From contig NZ_CP133264.1 in assembly GCF_030915445.1 (NCBI RefSeq), positions 2,232,001 to 2,296,000 on the forward strand: DNA of 64,000 nt, in the 5' to 3' direction. The translations under genes and the position numbers were made by a program. Source of the DNA: Clostridium sp. OS1-26. Its GTDB lineage: Bacteria; Bacillota; Clostridia; Clostridiales; Clostridiaceae. Under the pieces are notes generated by a model that worked only from the letters and a program-made list of their open reading frames with translations, did no database searches and was not told where the DNA came from. Below, piece by piece: positions 26,860 to 35,768 of the stretch (position 1 is its first letter; every line of letters begins with the position of its first letter).

Positions 26860-28127
26860 ATGTCAAGTTTAGATATATTTAATGAGTCCAATATATATAT
26901 GCCAGGTGGAGTTAACAGTCCAGTTAGAGCATACGTAGGATTAGAGACAAAACCACCTGTAATTAAAAAAGGAGTAGGAGCTCACATATTCGATGAAGAT
27001 GGAAAAGAATATGTAGATTTCATTGGTGCATGGGGTCCTATGATACTTGGACACTGTGATGAAGATGTAGTAAAAGCAATAAAAGACACAGCAGAAAATG
27101 CTATAGCTTTTGGAGCACCTACAGAGCTTGAATTAAAATTAGCTAAACATATCTGTACTACAATAGACAATGTAGACATGATAAGAATGGTAAACTCAGG
27201 TACAGAAGCTACTATGAGTGCTATAAAGCTTGCAAGAGGATGTACTAAGAGAGATAAAATCATAAAATTCGCAGGTTGTTACCATGGACACTTTGATGGA
27301 TTCTTAGTAGAAGCTGGTTCAGGAGTGCTTACAGCAAACATACCAGGTTCACCAGGAGTACCAAAGGGAAGTATAGCAAATACACTAATAGCTCAATACA
27401 ATGACATTGAAAGCGTAAAAGAGCTTTTTGAAAAATACGGTGACGATATAGCAGCAGTTATTATTGAGCCAATAGCAGGGAACATGGGTGTTGTGCCAGC
27501 TCATAAGAAATTCCTAGAAGATTTAAGAGAAATCTGTACAAAATATGGAACTATCTTAATATTCGATGAGGTTATGACTGGATTTAGAGTTGCTTACAAA
27601 GGAGCACAAAGCTTATATGGAGTAAAGCCTGATTTATCAACTTTCGCTAAGATTATGGGCGGCGGACTTCCATCAGGTGCTTACGGTGGAAGAAGAGACT
27701 TAATGGAACAGCTAGCACCTATGGGACCGGTTTATCAGGCAGGAACTATGTCTGGAAACCCACTAGTTATGGCAGCTGGATATGCAACACTTACAAAGCT
27801 TCACAGCAATCCACACTACTATGAGTACATGGATAAAATAGCTGAAAAACTTCAAAAGGAGCAGAAGAAGTAGCTAAGGAAAAAGGCCTTCCATTAATTA
27901 TAAACAGACGTGTAAACATGATGACAATGTTTATTAACGAAGGCGGAGAGGTTGCTAACTTCAAACAAGCAAAAGCTAGTGATACTAAATTATACGGAAG
28001 ATTCTTCGAACACATGCTAAAAGGTGGAATGTTTATGTCACCAGCACAGTTTGAAGCTATGTTCATAGGTGTAAAACACACTGAAGAAGACATAGAGAAA
28101 TTTGTAGACCTAATGAGAAAATTTTAG
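26860..28127 (+). pseudogene. hemL: Glutamate-1-semialdehyde 2,1-aminomutase, frameshifted in this sequence
   Basis: The PLP enzyme converts glutamate-1-semialdehyde to 5-aminolevulinate. Residues 1-330 read well ([28 protein letters not shown], the PLP lysine in [18 protein letters not shown]). The frame then stops at 27873. The remaining roughly 85 residues (NMMTMFINEGGEVANFKQ) continue in another frame to 28127. Adding one G at 27858-27859 restores [20 protein letters not shown] and a full-length enzyme of about 422 residues. No other damage is seen, so a base-calling error is the likely cause. Confidence 0.88.
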
Positions 28128-28130
28128 TTT

Positions 28131-28186
28131 AGGCATCTGAAAGAAAATAGACTAGTATACTGACTAGTTATTTTCTTAAAGATGCC
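28131..28186. repeat. GGCATCT palindromic repeat, copy 3
   Basis: This 56-bp palindrome starts AGGCATCTGAAAGAAAATAG and ends CTTAAAGATGCC, with ACTAGT motifs on both sides of the centre. It lies directly after hemL. Confidence 0.8.
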
Positions 28187-28219
28187 ACAGAAAAATACTG
28201 CGGAAAGAGGCGATTTGGT

Positions 28220-29548
28220 TTGAAAAGCTTAGTCATATCCTCGAATAGCAGTGGTGGAGGAAAAACTACAATAACACTAGGACTTATGAAAGCTTTGATG
28301 AAGAAAGGCTTTGATGTTCAAGGATACAAAGTAGGACCAGATTATATTGATCCAGCTTTCCACAGTTATATAACAGGAAAACCTTCAAGAAACTTAGACT
28401 TGTACCTTATGGGAGAAGAGGGGGTAAAGGCCTCCTTTTCTAGAGGTACAGGAGACATTGGAGTAGTAGAAGGAGTTATGGGTTTTTATGATGGCAAGGG
28501 AATAGACTCGATGTATTCTACTGCACATGTATCCAAGGTTTTAAACCTTCCAGTACTGCTTATCATAACACCAAAAGCACAGAGTACTACACTGTGTGCT
28601 GAAATTAATGGAATATTAAGTTTTGAAAAAAATAATATTGTTGGAGTTGTATTTAATAGTATTAGTGAAAGCTACTACAAGTTATTAAAGGCTGCAGTTG
28701 AAAAAAATTGCAACACTAAGGTTTTTGGGTATGTGCCTAAAGATGAAAAGCTTGCATTAAAGAGCAGACATTTAGGCCTTGTTCAAAGCAGCGAAATAGA
28801 GGATTTAAATGAGAAAATAGAGTTATGCAGTGAATTAATATTAAAACATGTTAATGTAGAAGAATTATTAAAATATTTTAAGGAAACAGAAAAGTACAGG
28901 GATAACTTTCATATTGAAAATAAAAGTATACGAATAGCGGTACCTTATGACAAAGCATTTAGCTTTTATTATAGGGAAAATATTGAGCTTTTAGAAGAAG
29001 CAGGAGAAGTTATCTATTTTAGTCCACTAAAGGATAGAGAATTACCGGAAAATATAGACTTTTTGTACATAGGTGGAGGCTATCCTGAAGTATTTATAAA
29101 AGAATTAAGCAACAATAAATCTATGCTTAGAAGCATAAGAGAAAGATTGGAAAATGGACTAGGTTGTTATGCTGAATGTGGTGGATTAATGTATCTTACC
29201 AGTGGCATAGAAGACACAGATAGTAAAAATGTATTTGAAGCAGTAGGTTTTTTAACAGGACATGCTTATATGACTAAAAAACTTCAGAACTTTGGATATG
29301 CAAAGCTGAAGGTTGAAAAAGAAAATGGTGTTTTGCCTACTGGGTTAGAAATAAACTGTCACGAGTTTCATAAGTCCTATGTAAGTTTAGAAGAAGAAAA
29401 AATTTACGGTTTAATAAAAGAGGCTTATGATGGCTCCCTAAAAACATGGAATTGTGGATATATAAAAAATAACACATTAGGGGCCTATGGACATGTTCAT
29501 TTCTTTGGAAATATGAAAATGATTAAAAGTTTATTAGATAGATTTTAG
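28220..29548 (+). CDS. cbiA: Cobyrinic acid a,c-diamide synthase (CbiA/CobB)
   Basis: The 442-residue glutamine amidotransferase amidates carboxylates a and c of cob(II)yrinate using ATP. The N-terminal P-loop is SSNSSGGGKTT, followed by YKVGPDYIDPAFH. The C-terminal GATase domain has the nucleophile in CYAECGGLMYL and FHKSYV. The start is TTG 28220 behind GAGGCGA. It is separated from hemL by the third palindromic repeat. Confidence 0.95.
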   Translation: MKSLVISSNSSGGGKTTITLGLMKALMKKGFDVQGYKVGPDYIDPAFHSYITGKPSRNLDLYLMGEEGVKASFSRGTGDIGVVEGVMGFYDGKGIDSMYSTAHVSKVLNLPVLLIITPKAQSTTLCAEINGILSFEKNNIVGVVFNSISESYYKLLKAAVEKNCNTKVFGYVPKDEKLALKSRHLGLVQSSEIEDLNEKIELCSELILKHVNVEELLKYFKETEKYRDNFHIENKSIRIAVPYDKAFSFYYRENIELLEEAGEVIYFSPLKDRELPENIDFLYIGGGYPEVFIKELSNNKSMLRSIRERLENGLGCYAECGGLMYLTSGIEDTDSKNVFEAVGFLTGHAYMTKKLQNFGYAKLKVEKENGVLPTGLEINCHEFHKSYVSLEEEKIYGLIKEAYDGSLKTWNCGYIKNNTLGAYGHVHFFGNMKMIKSLLDRF

Positions 29549-29593
29549 AATTGGCACTTATTGTTGTGTTAGGATAAGCAAAGGGGGAGAAGC

Positions 29594-30673
29594 ATGGGAA
29601 TGCTACTTGAAGAAACCTTGAAACATATAGAATCAGCAGATAAAGAGGCTATTGAAAAAGCATGGAATAGATTGGACAACCTTACTAAGCCTATAGGAAG
29701 CTTAGGTGAATTAGAAGAAATAGCTGCAAAAATGGCTGGTATTACAGGAAAAATTCATAATAAAATAAATAAGAAAACTGTAGTAATAATGTGTGCCGAT
29801 AATGGTGTTTATGAAGAAGGAGTGAGCAACAATACACAAGATACAACAGTAACAGTTACTAATAACTTTACTAAAGGTATAACTGGTGTATGTGTTTTAG
29901 CTAAACATGTAAATGCGGATATTACTGTTGTAGATATTGGGGTAAAGGAAGACTTTAATCATCCTAAAATAATAAATAAAAAAGTAATGTATGGTACTAA
30001 CAATATCGCTAAAGAGCCTGCAATGACAAGAGAACAAGCAATTCAAGCAATAGAGGTCGGAATAGAAATTGTAGATAACTTAGTAAAGGATGGTTACAAT
30101 CTTTTAGGTACAGGTGAAATGGGAGTTGGTAACACTACTACCAGTGCAGCAGTTTTTAGTGTGTTATCAGGAATTTCCCCAGAGGTTGTAGTAGGAAAAG
30201 GTTCGGGACTTACAGAAGAACAATTAATAAGAAAAAAAAGTGTAGTTCAAAGAGCAATAGAAACAAACAGTCCTGATAGAGATGATATTATAGATATTTT
30301 ATCGAAGGTTGGAGGGTTAGATATTGCCGGCCTTTGTGGATGTTTTTTAGGAGCAGCTAAAAATAGGATCCCAATTGTAATTGATGGATTTATATCTTCA
30401 GCTGCAGCGCTATGTGCACATAAATTAAATAATAATGTCAGAGATTTTATATTCCCTTCCCATCTTTCAGCAGAACCGGGAGCTGCATATATGATGCAGG
30501 AACTTGAATTAAATCCAATGCTTAATTTACGAATGAGACTTGGAGAGGGAAGTGGATGTCCTCTAGCATTTAATATTATTGAAGCTGCATTATGTGCTAT
30601 GGACAACATGGCAACTTTTGAAGAGGCGGCTTTAAACAAAGAATGTTATGTAGATATTAGGGAAAAGAAGTAG
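29594..30673 (+). CDS. cobT: Nicotinate-nucleotide:dimethylbenzimidazole phosphoribosyltransferase
   Basis: The 359-residue enzyme makes alpha-ribazole phosphate for the lower ligand. Conserved stretches are LDNLTKPIGSLGELEEIA, MCADNGVYEEGVSN, LGTGEMGVGNTTTSAAV and the catalytic-Glu region LRMRLGEGSGCPLAF. No bza genes for anaerobic DMB synthesis are in the window, so the base may be taken up or be a different benzimidazole, purine or phenol. It starts with ATG behind AAAGGGGGAG. Confidence 0.95.
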   Translation: MGMLLEETLKHIESADKEAIEKAWNRLDNLTKPIGSLGELEEIAAKMAGITGKIHNKINKKTVVIMCADNGVYEEGVSNNTQDTTVTVTNNFTKGITGVCVLAKHVNADITVVDIGVKEDFNHPKIINKKVMYGTNNIAKEPAMTREQAIQAIEVGIEIVDNLVKDGYNLLGTGEMGVGNTTTSAAVFSVLSGISPEVVVGKGSGLTEEQLIRKKSVVQRAIETNSPDRDDIIDILSKVGGLDIAGLCGCFLGAAKNRIPIVIDGFISSAAALCAHKLNNNVRDFIFPSHLSAEPGAAYMMQELELNPMLNLRMRLGEGSGCPLAFNIIEAALCAMDNMATFEEAALNKECYVDIREKK

Positions 30674-30692
30674 TGATAAAAGGGAGAAAGAT

Positions 30693-31316
30693 ATGATGGA
30701 TTACATAAAGGTTCCTATGGATATAGAAAAAAAGAGCTTTGAGATAATTGGAGAAGAAATGGGTGAGCATAATTTCTCTGAGGAAGAGCTTCTTATAATT
30801 AAAAGAGTTATACATACTACTGCAGATTTTGAATTAAAGAATTTAACATATATCAGAGATGGAGCTATAGCTAATGCCTTGGAGCTTCTAAGAAAAGGAG
30901 TAACTATATACACAGATACTAATATGGCTGCATCAGGAATAAACAAAGGGGCATTAAACAAATTAAATTGTAAAGTAGAGTGCTTTGTATCTAGAGAAGA
31001 CATAGCACAAATAGCTAAAGAAAAAGGAATAACTCGCTCTATGGCAGCTGTAGAAAAAGCTGTAGAGGAAGGTGTAGAATTCTTTGTATTTGGAAATGCA
31101 CCTACAGCATTATTTAAGCTTAAAGAGTTAACCTTAGAAGGGAAAGCTAATCCTAAGTTTATAATTGGTGCGCCAGTTGGATTTGTAGGAGCAGCTGAGT
31201 CAAAAGAGGAAATAGAGAAGTTAGAAATTCCTATGATTACTGTAAGAGGAAGAAAAGGTGGAAGCAATATAGCTGCCGCAATTGTAAATGCTCTTATGTA
31301 TATGATCACTAGATAG
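30693..31316 (+). CDS. cbiC: Precorrin-8X / cobalt-precorrin-8 methylmutase (CbiC)
   Basis: The 207-residue enzyme moves the C11 methyl to C12 to give cobyrinate. The catalytic histidine lies in RVIHTTADFELKN. IYTDTNMAASGINK and PVGFVGAAESKEEI are also conserved. The last codons, ACT AGA TAG, are part of the outer arm of the first giant hairpin element, so the repeat abuts or overlaps the end of the gene. A long - strand frame over this gene is a shadow. Confidence 0.94.
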   Translation: MMDYIKVPMDIEKKSFEIIGEEMGEHNFSEEELLIIKRVIHTTADFELKNLTYIRDGAIANALELLRKGVTIYTDTNMAASGINKGALNKLNCKVECFVSREDIAQIAKEKGITRSMAAVEKAVEEGVEFFVFGNAPTALFKLKELTLEGKANPKFIIGAPVGFVGAAESKEEIEKLEIPMITVRGRKGGSNIAAAIVNALMYMITR

Positions 31317-31584
31317 TATAGGGAGCAAGACCGAAAGGTAACTTACGCTTCGGTCTATGTTTCCAAGCTTCAGTACGTTAAAAACTTTTAGTCAGTCTAA
31401 TGCTCGAATTTTAGAAAACCTAAGAACCTTCGATAAACTCGCTATGCTCAAACACATCTAAGGTTCTAAGATTTTCTTAAAATTCTCCGCTAAGACTGAC
31501 GCAAAGTTTTTAAATCTACCTTCAGCTTTGGAAACATATCCCTTCGCATAAGTTACCTTTCTAGTTAGTTTCCTTATATCTAGT
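31308..31584. repeat. Giant imperfect palindrome, copy 1 (about 277 nt)
   Basis: Almost the whole cbiC-cbiD gap folds on itself. The outer arms ACTAGATA/TATCTAGT, AAAGGTAACTTA (31334-31345) with TAAGTTACCTTT (31549-31560), ATGTTTCCAAG with CTTTGGAAACAT, GTCAGTCT with AGACTGAC, and GAATTTTAGAAAAC-type inner arms all pair. They give an interrupted stem of roughly 110-120 bp. A related copy sits on the other side of cbiD. No ORF or transposase lies inside. Confidence 0.85.
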
Positions 31585-31645
31585 ATATTTACTTAATATT
31601 TTAGATACATAGGAAAAAAATCTCTTGGAGATAGAAGGTGAAAAT

Positions 31646-32722
31646 ATGCTAGATATGTATGTAAATTGTGATGGAAAAAGATTAAGATGCGGATATACGA
31701 CAGGCTCTTGTGCAGCAGGAGCAGCTAAGGCGGCTACTTCTATGCTATATTTTGGTGAAAACTTAAAGGAAATAAATATAGATACTCCAAAAGGAATAAA
31801 ACTTACACTTCCAATAGAGAAGATTGAAAAGGGACAGAACTATGTGGAATGTTGTGTCATAAAAGATGGTGGAGATGATCCAGATGCTACTCATGGGTTA
31901 GAGATATGGGCAAGAGCGGAAAAAAAAGATTCTGGTTATAGCCTAAAAGGTGGTAAAGGAGTAGGAGTAGTTTGTAGTGAGGGTCTTTATGTAAAAAAAG
32001 GAGAACCTGCTATAAATCCAGTGCCAAGGTCTATGATTGAGAAGGAAGTAAAAGAAGTTCTGCCAAAGGAAATGGGTATTGAAATAACTATATTTGTACC
32101 CAAAGGCGAAGATATAGCTAAGAAGACCTTTAATCCGAGACTTAATATACAAGGTGGAATATCTATCCTTGGAACTACAGGGATAGTAATGCCTATGTCT
32201 GAAGAGGCACTAATAAAATCTGTAGAGCTTGAGGTGAATCAGAAAATAGCTCAAGGATGTGAGGATCTCATACTCTTATTTGGTAATATGGGAGAAAACA
32301 TGGCAAATAAGCTGGAGCTAGATAAGAGTAAAATGGTCATAATGTCTAACTATGTTGGATTTACTTTAAATTGCTGCATGGATAAAAAAATTAATAAAAT
32401 ATTGATGGTAGGGCATATAGGTAAGCTTTGTAAAATCGCTTCAGGATGTTTCAATACTCACAGTAGGGTTTGTGACGTAAGATTGGAAACTTTAGCTTTA
32501 GAGTTGGCTTTGATGGGGGCTAATAAGGAACTTGTGCGAAAGGTATACAATGAAGAAACTACTGAAGGAGCTGTAAAACTTCTTGGAGATGGGTATGAGG
32601 AGCTATACAGAAATATAGGAGTTAAGGTTAAACAGAGAATTGAACAGTTTACATATAACACTATAAAGGCAGATGTAATTATGTACTCAATGGAACGAGG
32701 AGTACTTTATAGTAGTGTGTAG
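31646..32722 (+). CDS. cbiD: Cobalt-precorrin-5B (C1)-methyltransferase (CbiD)
   Basis: The 358-residue protein begins with [20 protein letters not shown] then SCAAGAAKA, the signature of CbiD, and contains [11 protein letters not shown] and [14 protein letters not shown]. It performs the C1 methylation in the anaerobic pathway; its presence, with CbiG and CbiK, identifies that route. ATG 31646 is placed behind GAAGGTG; an in-frame TTG at 31625 has no good site. It is the only gene of the operon framed on both sides by giant hairpins. Confidence 0.94.
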   Translation: MLDMYVNCDGKRLRCGYTTGSCAAGAAKAATSMLYFGENLKEINIDTPKGIKLTLPIEKIEKGQNYVECCVIKDGGDDPDATHGLEIWARAEKKDSGYSLKGGKGVGVVCSEGLYVKKGEPAINPVPRSMIEKEVKEVLPKEMGIEITIFVPKGEDIAKKTFNPRLNIQGGISILGTTGIVMPMSEEALIKSVELEVNQKIAQGCEDLILLFGNMGENMANKLELDKSKMVIMSNYVGFTLNCCMDKKINKILMVGHIGKLCKIASGCFNTHSRVCDVRLETLALELALMGANKELVRKVYNEETTEGAVKLLGDGYEELYRNIGVKVKQRIEQFTYNTIKADVIMYSMERGVLYSSV

Positions 32723-32730
32723 AGGTAAAA

Positions 32731-32969
32731 GGCCGAAAGTTAACTTATACCCCGGGCTATGTTTCCAAGCTTCAGTCCGTTAAAAACTTTTAGTCAGTCT
32801 AAAGCTTGTGTTTTAGACGACCTAAGAACTTAGATAAACTCGCTTAGCTCAAACACTATCTAAGGTTCTAAGGTTGTCTTAAAACCCTTCACTAAGACTG
32901 ACACAAAGTTTTTAAATCTACCTTCAGCTTTGTAAACATATCCCTTTGTATAAGTTAACTTTCTGGTTA
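32731..32969. repeat. Giant imperfect palindrome, copy 2 (about 239 nt)
   Basis: This is the same element as copy 1, in the cbiD-cbiE gap. The outer arms AAAGTTAACTTATAC (32736-32750) and GTATAAGTTAACTTT (32948-32962) pair perfectly. Inner arms share GTTTCCAAGCTTCAGT, TTAAAAACTTTTAGTCAGTC, CCTAAGAAC and their complements with copy 1. Several differences between the copies are compensated on the opposite arm (for example G:C to T:A in the outer stem). Confidence 0.85.
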
Positions 32970-33009
32970 GAAACTTTATAAATAAACAAATAAGGGGTTA
33001 TAAGGTAAT

Positions 33010-33630
33010 ATGAATGGGAAAGTTTATGTTGTTGGAATAGGACCTGGTAGTAAAGAGTATATACTGCCTAAGGCAATAGATACTCTTAGCAAATGTGATT
33101 TAATTGTAGGTTTTAAAAGAGCTGTTGAAAGCTTAGAGTTCATAGATGTAAATAAGATTATTGTAAGTAAGATTGCTGAGGTAATTGACATTATTAATTG
33201 TGATAAATACAAAAGTATAGGTATTGCAGCTTCAGGAGATCCACTTTTTTATGGAATAACAGATTATATAAAGAAAAATTATTCGCAAGATATAGAAGTA
33301 ATTCCAGGACTAAGTTCTTTTCAGTATATGATGGCTAAGCTAGAGAAGAGTTGGCATGGAGGTTTTTTAGGAAGCCTTCACGGTAGAGAACAAAATTTTT
33401 ATCAAATTGTAGAAGAAAATAAAATTTCCATATGGCTAACTGACAGCAAGCATTCACCGTCTTATATGTGTAGCGTGCTAAAAGAAAAAAATATTAGAGC
33501 AAACATACATGTAGGGCAAAATCTTTCTTATGAGGATGAGAAAATTATTGTTGGAAGCATAGAAGAAATAGAGAAAATGGAATTTGACGGTTTATGTGTA
33601 GCTGTTATTGAAAATTTAAATATAGAATAA
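33010..33630 (+). CDS. cbiE: Cobalt-precorrin-7 (C5)-methyltransferase (CbiE)
   Basis: This 206-residue SAM-dependent tetrapyrrole methylase of the CobL N-terminal type has KVYVVGIGPGSKEYILPKA, AASGDPLFYGI and VIPGLSSFQYMMAKL. In this anaerobic system CbiE (C5) and CbiT (C15 and decarboxylation) are separate genes, adjacent here, whereas CobL fuses them. It lies directly after the second giant hairpin, with AAGGGG upstream of its ATG. Confidence 0.93.
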   Translation: MNGKVYVVGIGPGSKEYILPKAIDTLSKCDLIVGFKRAVESLEFIDVNKIIVSKIAEVIDIINCDKYKSIGIAASGDPLFYGITDYIKKNYSQDIEVIPGLSSFQYMMAKLEKSWHGGFLGSLHGREQNFYQIVEENKISIWLTDSKHSPSYMCSVLKEKNIRANIHVGQNLSYEDEKIIVGSIEEIEKMEFDGLCVAVIENLNIE

Positions 33631-33677
33631 AAATTAAATTAAATATCTGTATTTAAAATATAGAGGAGAATAGGTTT

Positions 33678-34241
33678 ATGAACTATATAAAGGATGAGGA
33701 ATTTATAAGAGGGAACTGTCCTATGACTAAGGAGGAAGTTAGAGTCTTAAGCGCTGCAAAGCTTCAGCTTGAAGACTATTATAGAGTTCTGGACATTGGA
33801 GCAGGAACCGGTTCAGTAAGTATACAAATAGCTAATATATGTTCAAATGGTGAAGTAGTTGCTATAGAAAAAGATGAAGAAGCATTAGAGATTATAGAAA
33901 AAAATAAGAATAAGTTTAATGCAGGTAATCTAGAAGTAGTTAGAGGAGAAGCACTAGCTGTTGAAGAAAATATATATGGTATGTTTGATGCCATATTCAT
34001 TGGAGGCAGCGGCGGCAATATAGAAGATATAATTATGCGTTACCATTTAAAATTAAAAAATGGGTGTAACATGGTTCTGAATTTTATTACTCTAGATAAC
34101 TTACATAAAGCTATGAATACATTAAAAGACTTAAATTATGAAATTGAGTGTGTTCAAGTTTCAGTTAATAAAATCAAAGGCAAAAGCTATATGATGGTTG
34201 CAAACAATAGTATATTTATTTTAACTGGAAAAAAGATGTAG
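33678..34241 (+). CDS. cbiT: Cobalt-precorrin-6B (C15)-methyltransferase, decarboxylating (CbiT)
   Basis: This 187-residue class I SAM methyltransferase, the CobL C-terminal type, methylates C15 and removes the ring C acetate carboxyl. The N-terminus FIRGNCPMTKEEVRVLS and the SAM loop LDIGAGTGSVSIQIA are typical of CbiT, as is FDAIFIGGSGGNIEDII. GAGGAG lies upstream of the ATG. It works next to CbiE in the same pathway segment. Confidence 0.94.
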   Translation: MNYIKDEEFIRGNCPMTKEEVRVLSAAKLQLEDYYRVLDIGAGTGSVSIQIANICSNGEVVAIEKDEEALEIIEKNKNKFNAGNLEVVRGEALAVEENIYGMFDAIFIGGSGGNIEDIIMRYHLKLKNGCNMVLNFITLDNLHKAMNTLKDLNYEIECVQVSVNKIKGKSYMMVANNSIFILTGKKM

Positions 34242-34272
34242 AATAAAAAGTACGTAGAAGGATGTGAAATGT

Positions 34273-34959
34273 TTGGATAGTAATTCTGTTAAATTAGGGA
34301 CTTTATACGGTATAGGAGTTGGTCCAGGAGATGAAGAACTACTGACTTTAAAAGCTGTAAATGTTATAAAAAAGTGCGATGTAGTAGTTGCTCCATCTGC
34401 CAAAGAAGGTGGAAGTAGTATAGCTCTAGAGACAGCTAAAAATTTTATAAGCGAAGATAAAGAAGTTATTGTAAAGCACTTTCCAATGGGTGGAGCAGAG
34501 CAGGAAGAGAAAATATATAAGGCATTTAAAACTATAGAGGAAAAACTTAAAGATGGAAAAGATGTAGCTTTTTTAACTATAGGAGATCCATTTGTATACA
34601 GTACGTACATATATCTTTTAAAATACATAAAAGAACAAGGATATAGCACAGAGACAGTACCAGGGATTACATCCTTTTGTGCAAGTGCAAGCTTAGCTGG
34701 AGAAAACATCGTTATAGGTGATGAAAGAGTATTAATAATGCCAGCAACACAAGTTGATGAAATAAAGGATGAAAAGTTTGTAGTTATAATGAAATTATAT
34801 AAACTTGAAGAGAAGGTATTAAATACTCTTGAAGAAAAAGGTTTTAGATATGTATATGTAAAAAGAGCATATAGAGAAGGTCAGCAGGTAATTAGGGATA
34901 GAGAAGAGATATTAAAAAATAGAGATTATATGTCACTTATCCTAGCACAAAGGGATTAA
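34273..34959 (+). CDS. cbiL: Cobalt-factor II / precorrin-2 C20-methyltransferase (CbiL)
   Basis: The protein has about 228 residues with GTLYGIGVGPGDEELLTLKA at the start, FLTIGDPFVYSTYIYLLK and VPGITSFCASAS, a typical CbiL/CobI. It adds the C20 methyl after cobalt insertion. TTG 34273 is chosen because AAGGA at 34258-34262 is then 10 nt away; GTG 34264 would be only 1 nt from it. That extends the frame by three residues if used. Confidence 0.93.
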   Translation: MDSNSVKLGTLYGIGVGPGDEELLTLKAVNVIKKCDVVVAPSAKEGGSSIALETAKNFISEDKEVIVKHFPMGGAEQEEKIYKAFKTIEEKLKDGKDVAFLTIGDPFVYSTYIYLLKYIKEQGYSTETVPGITSFCASASLAGENIVIGDERVLIMPATQVDEIKDEKFVVIMKLYKLEEKVLNTLEEKGFRYVYVKRAYREGQQVIRDREEILKNRDYMSLILAQRD

Positions 34960-34991
34960 AGCATCTTAAATTATAAAAAGGAGAGACTTAT

Positions 34992-35768
34992 ATGGAGAAT
35001 ATAGTATATTTCATAGGAGCAGGGCCAGGAGATCCAGACTTAATAACAGTTAAAGGTAGAAAGATATTATCCGAAGCAGATGTAATAATATATGCAGGTT
35101 CACTGGTAAGCAAAGAACATTTCGAATATTGTAAAGGAAATGTAGAGATACATAATTCAGCGTCAATGACATTACAAGAGGTTATTGATGTGATAGTAAA
35201 ATCTCACAATGAAAATAAAAAAATAGTAAGACTTCATACAGGAGACCCAGCTATATACGGAGCTATAAAAGAGCAAATGGATGAGCTTGAAAAGTTTAAC
35301 ATACCATATGAGGTTGTTCCAGGAGTAAGTTCATTTACAGCTGCTGCAGCGGCAATTAAAAAAGAATTCACACTTCCAAATGTAAGTCAAACAATTATAC
35401 TTACAAGAATGGAAGGAAGAACTCCAGTACCTGAAAAGGAAGACTTGGAAAGATTAGCAGGCATAGGAGCTTCTATGGCTTTATTCCTATCAGTTGGTAT
35501 GATAGATAAGGTTGTAGAAAAGCTAAGAAAAGGTTATGGAAGAAATGTTCCTGTAGCAGTTATACAAAGAGCAACTTGGGGAGATGAAAAGTATGTTATA
35601 GGAACTCTTGATGACATTGCGGAAAAAGTTAAAGAAGAAAACATAACTAAAACTGCTCAAATACTTGTGGGAGATTTCATAAACTGTGAGTATGATAAGA
35701 GCTTATTATATCATGAAAATTTCACTCATATGTTCAGAAAGGGAAAAGATGAAAATAGCAGTAATTAG
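34992..35768 (+). CDS. cbiF: Cobalt-precorrin-4 (C11)-methyltransferase (CbiF)
   Basis: The 258 residues include VYFIGAGPGDPDLITVKG, YAGSLV, RLHTGDPAIYGAIKEQM and VVPGVSSFTAAAAAIKKEF, characteristic of CbiF/CobM. It methylates C11 of the ring-contracted intermediate. Its 3' end overlaps the start of cbiG by 20 nt, so translation of the two is probably coupled. GGAGAG precedes the ATG. Confidence 0.95.
   Translation: MENIVYFIGAGPGDPDLITVKGRKILSEADVIIYAGSLVSKEHFEYCKGNVEIHNSASMTLQEVIDVIVKSHNENKKIVRLHTGDPAIYGAIKEQMDELEKFNIPYEVVPGVSSFTAAAAAIKKEFTLPNVSQTIILTRMEGRTPVPEKEDLERLAGIGASMALFLSVGMIDKVVEKLRKGYGRNVPVAVIQRATWGDEKYVIGTLDDIAEKVKEENITKTAQILVGDFINCEYDKSLLYHENFTHMFRKGKDENSSN

Noticed and set aside
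30701-31309. 202-codon - strand frame over cbiC
   Set aside because: It mirrors the whole of a well-supported gene; translation is Ser/Ile/Leu-rich shadow sequence with no motif.
31308-32969. cbiD with its two flanking hairpins as an active composite transposon
   Set aside because: The hairpins contain no transposase, no clear target duplication was seen, and cbiD is an expected operon member.
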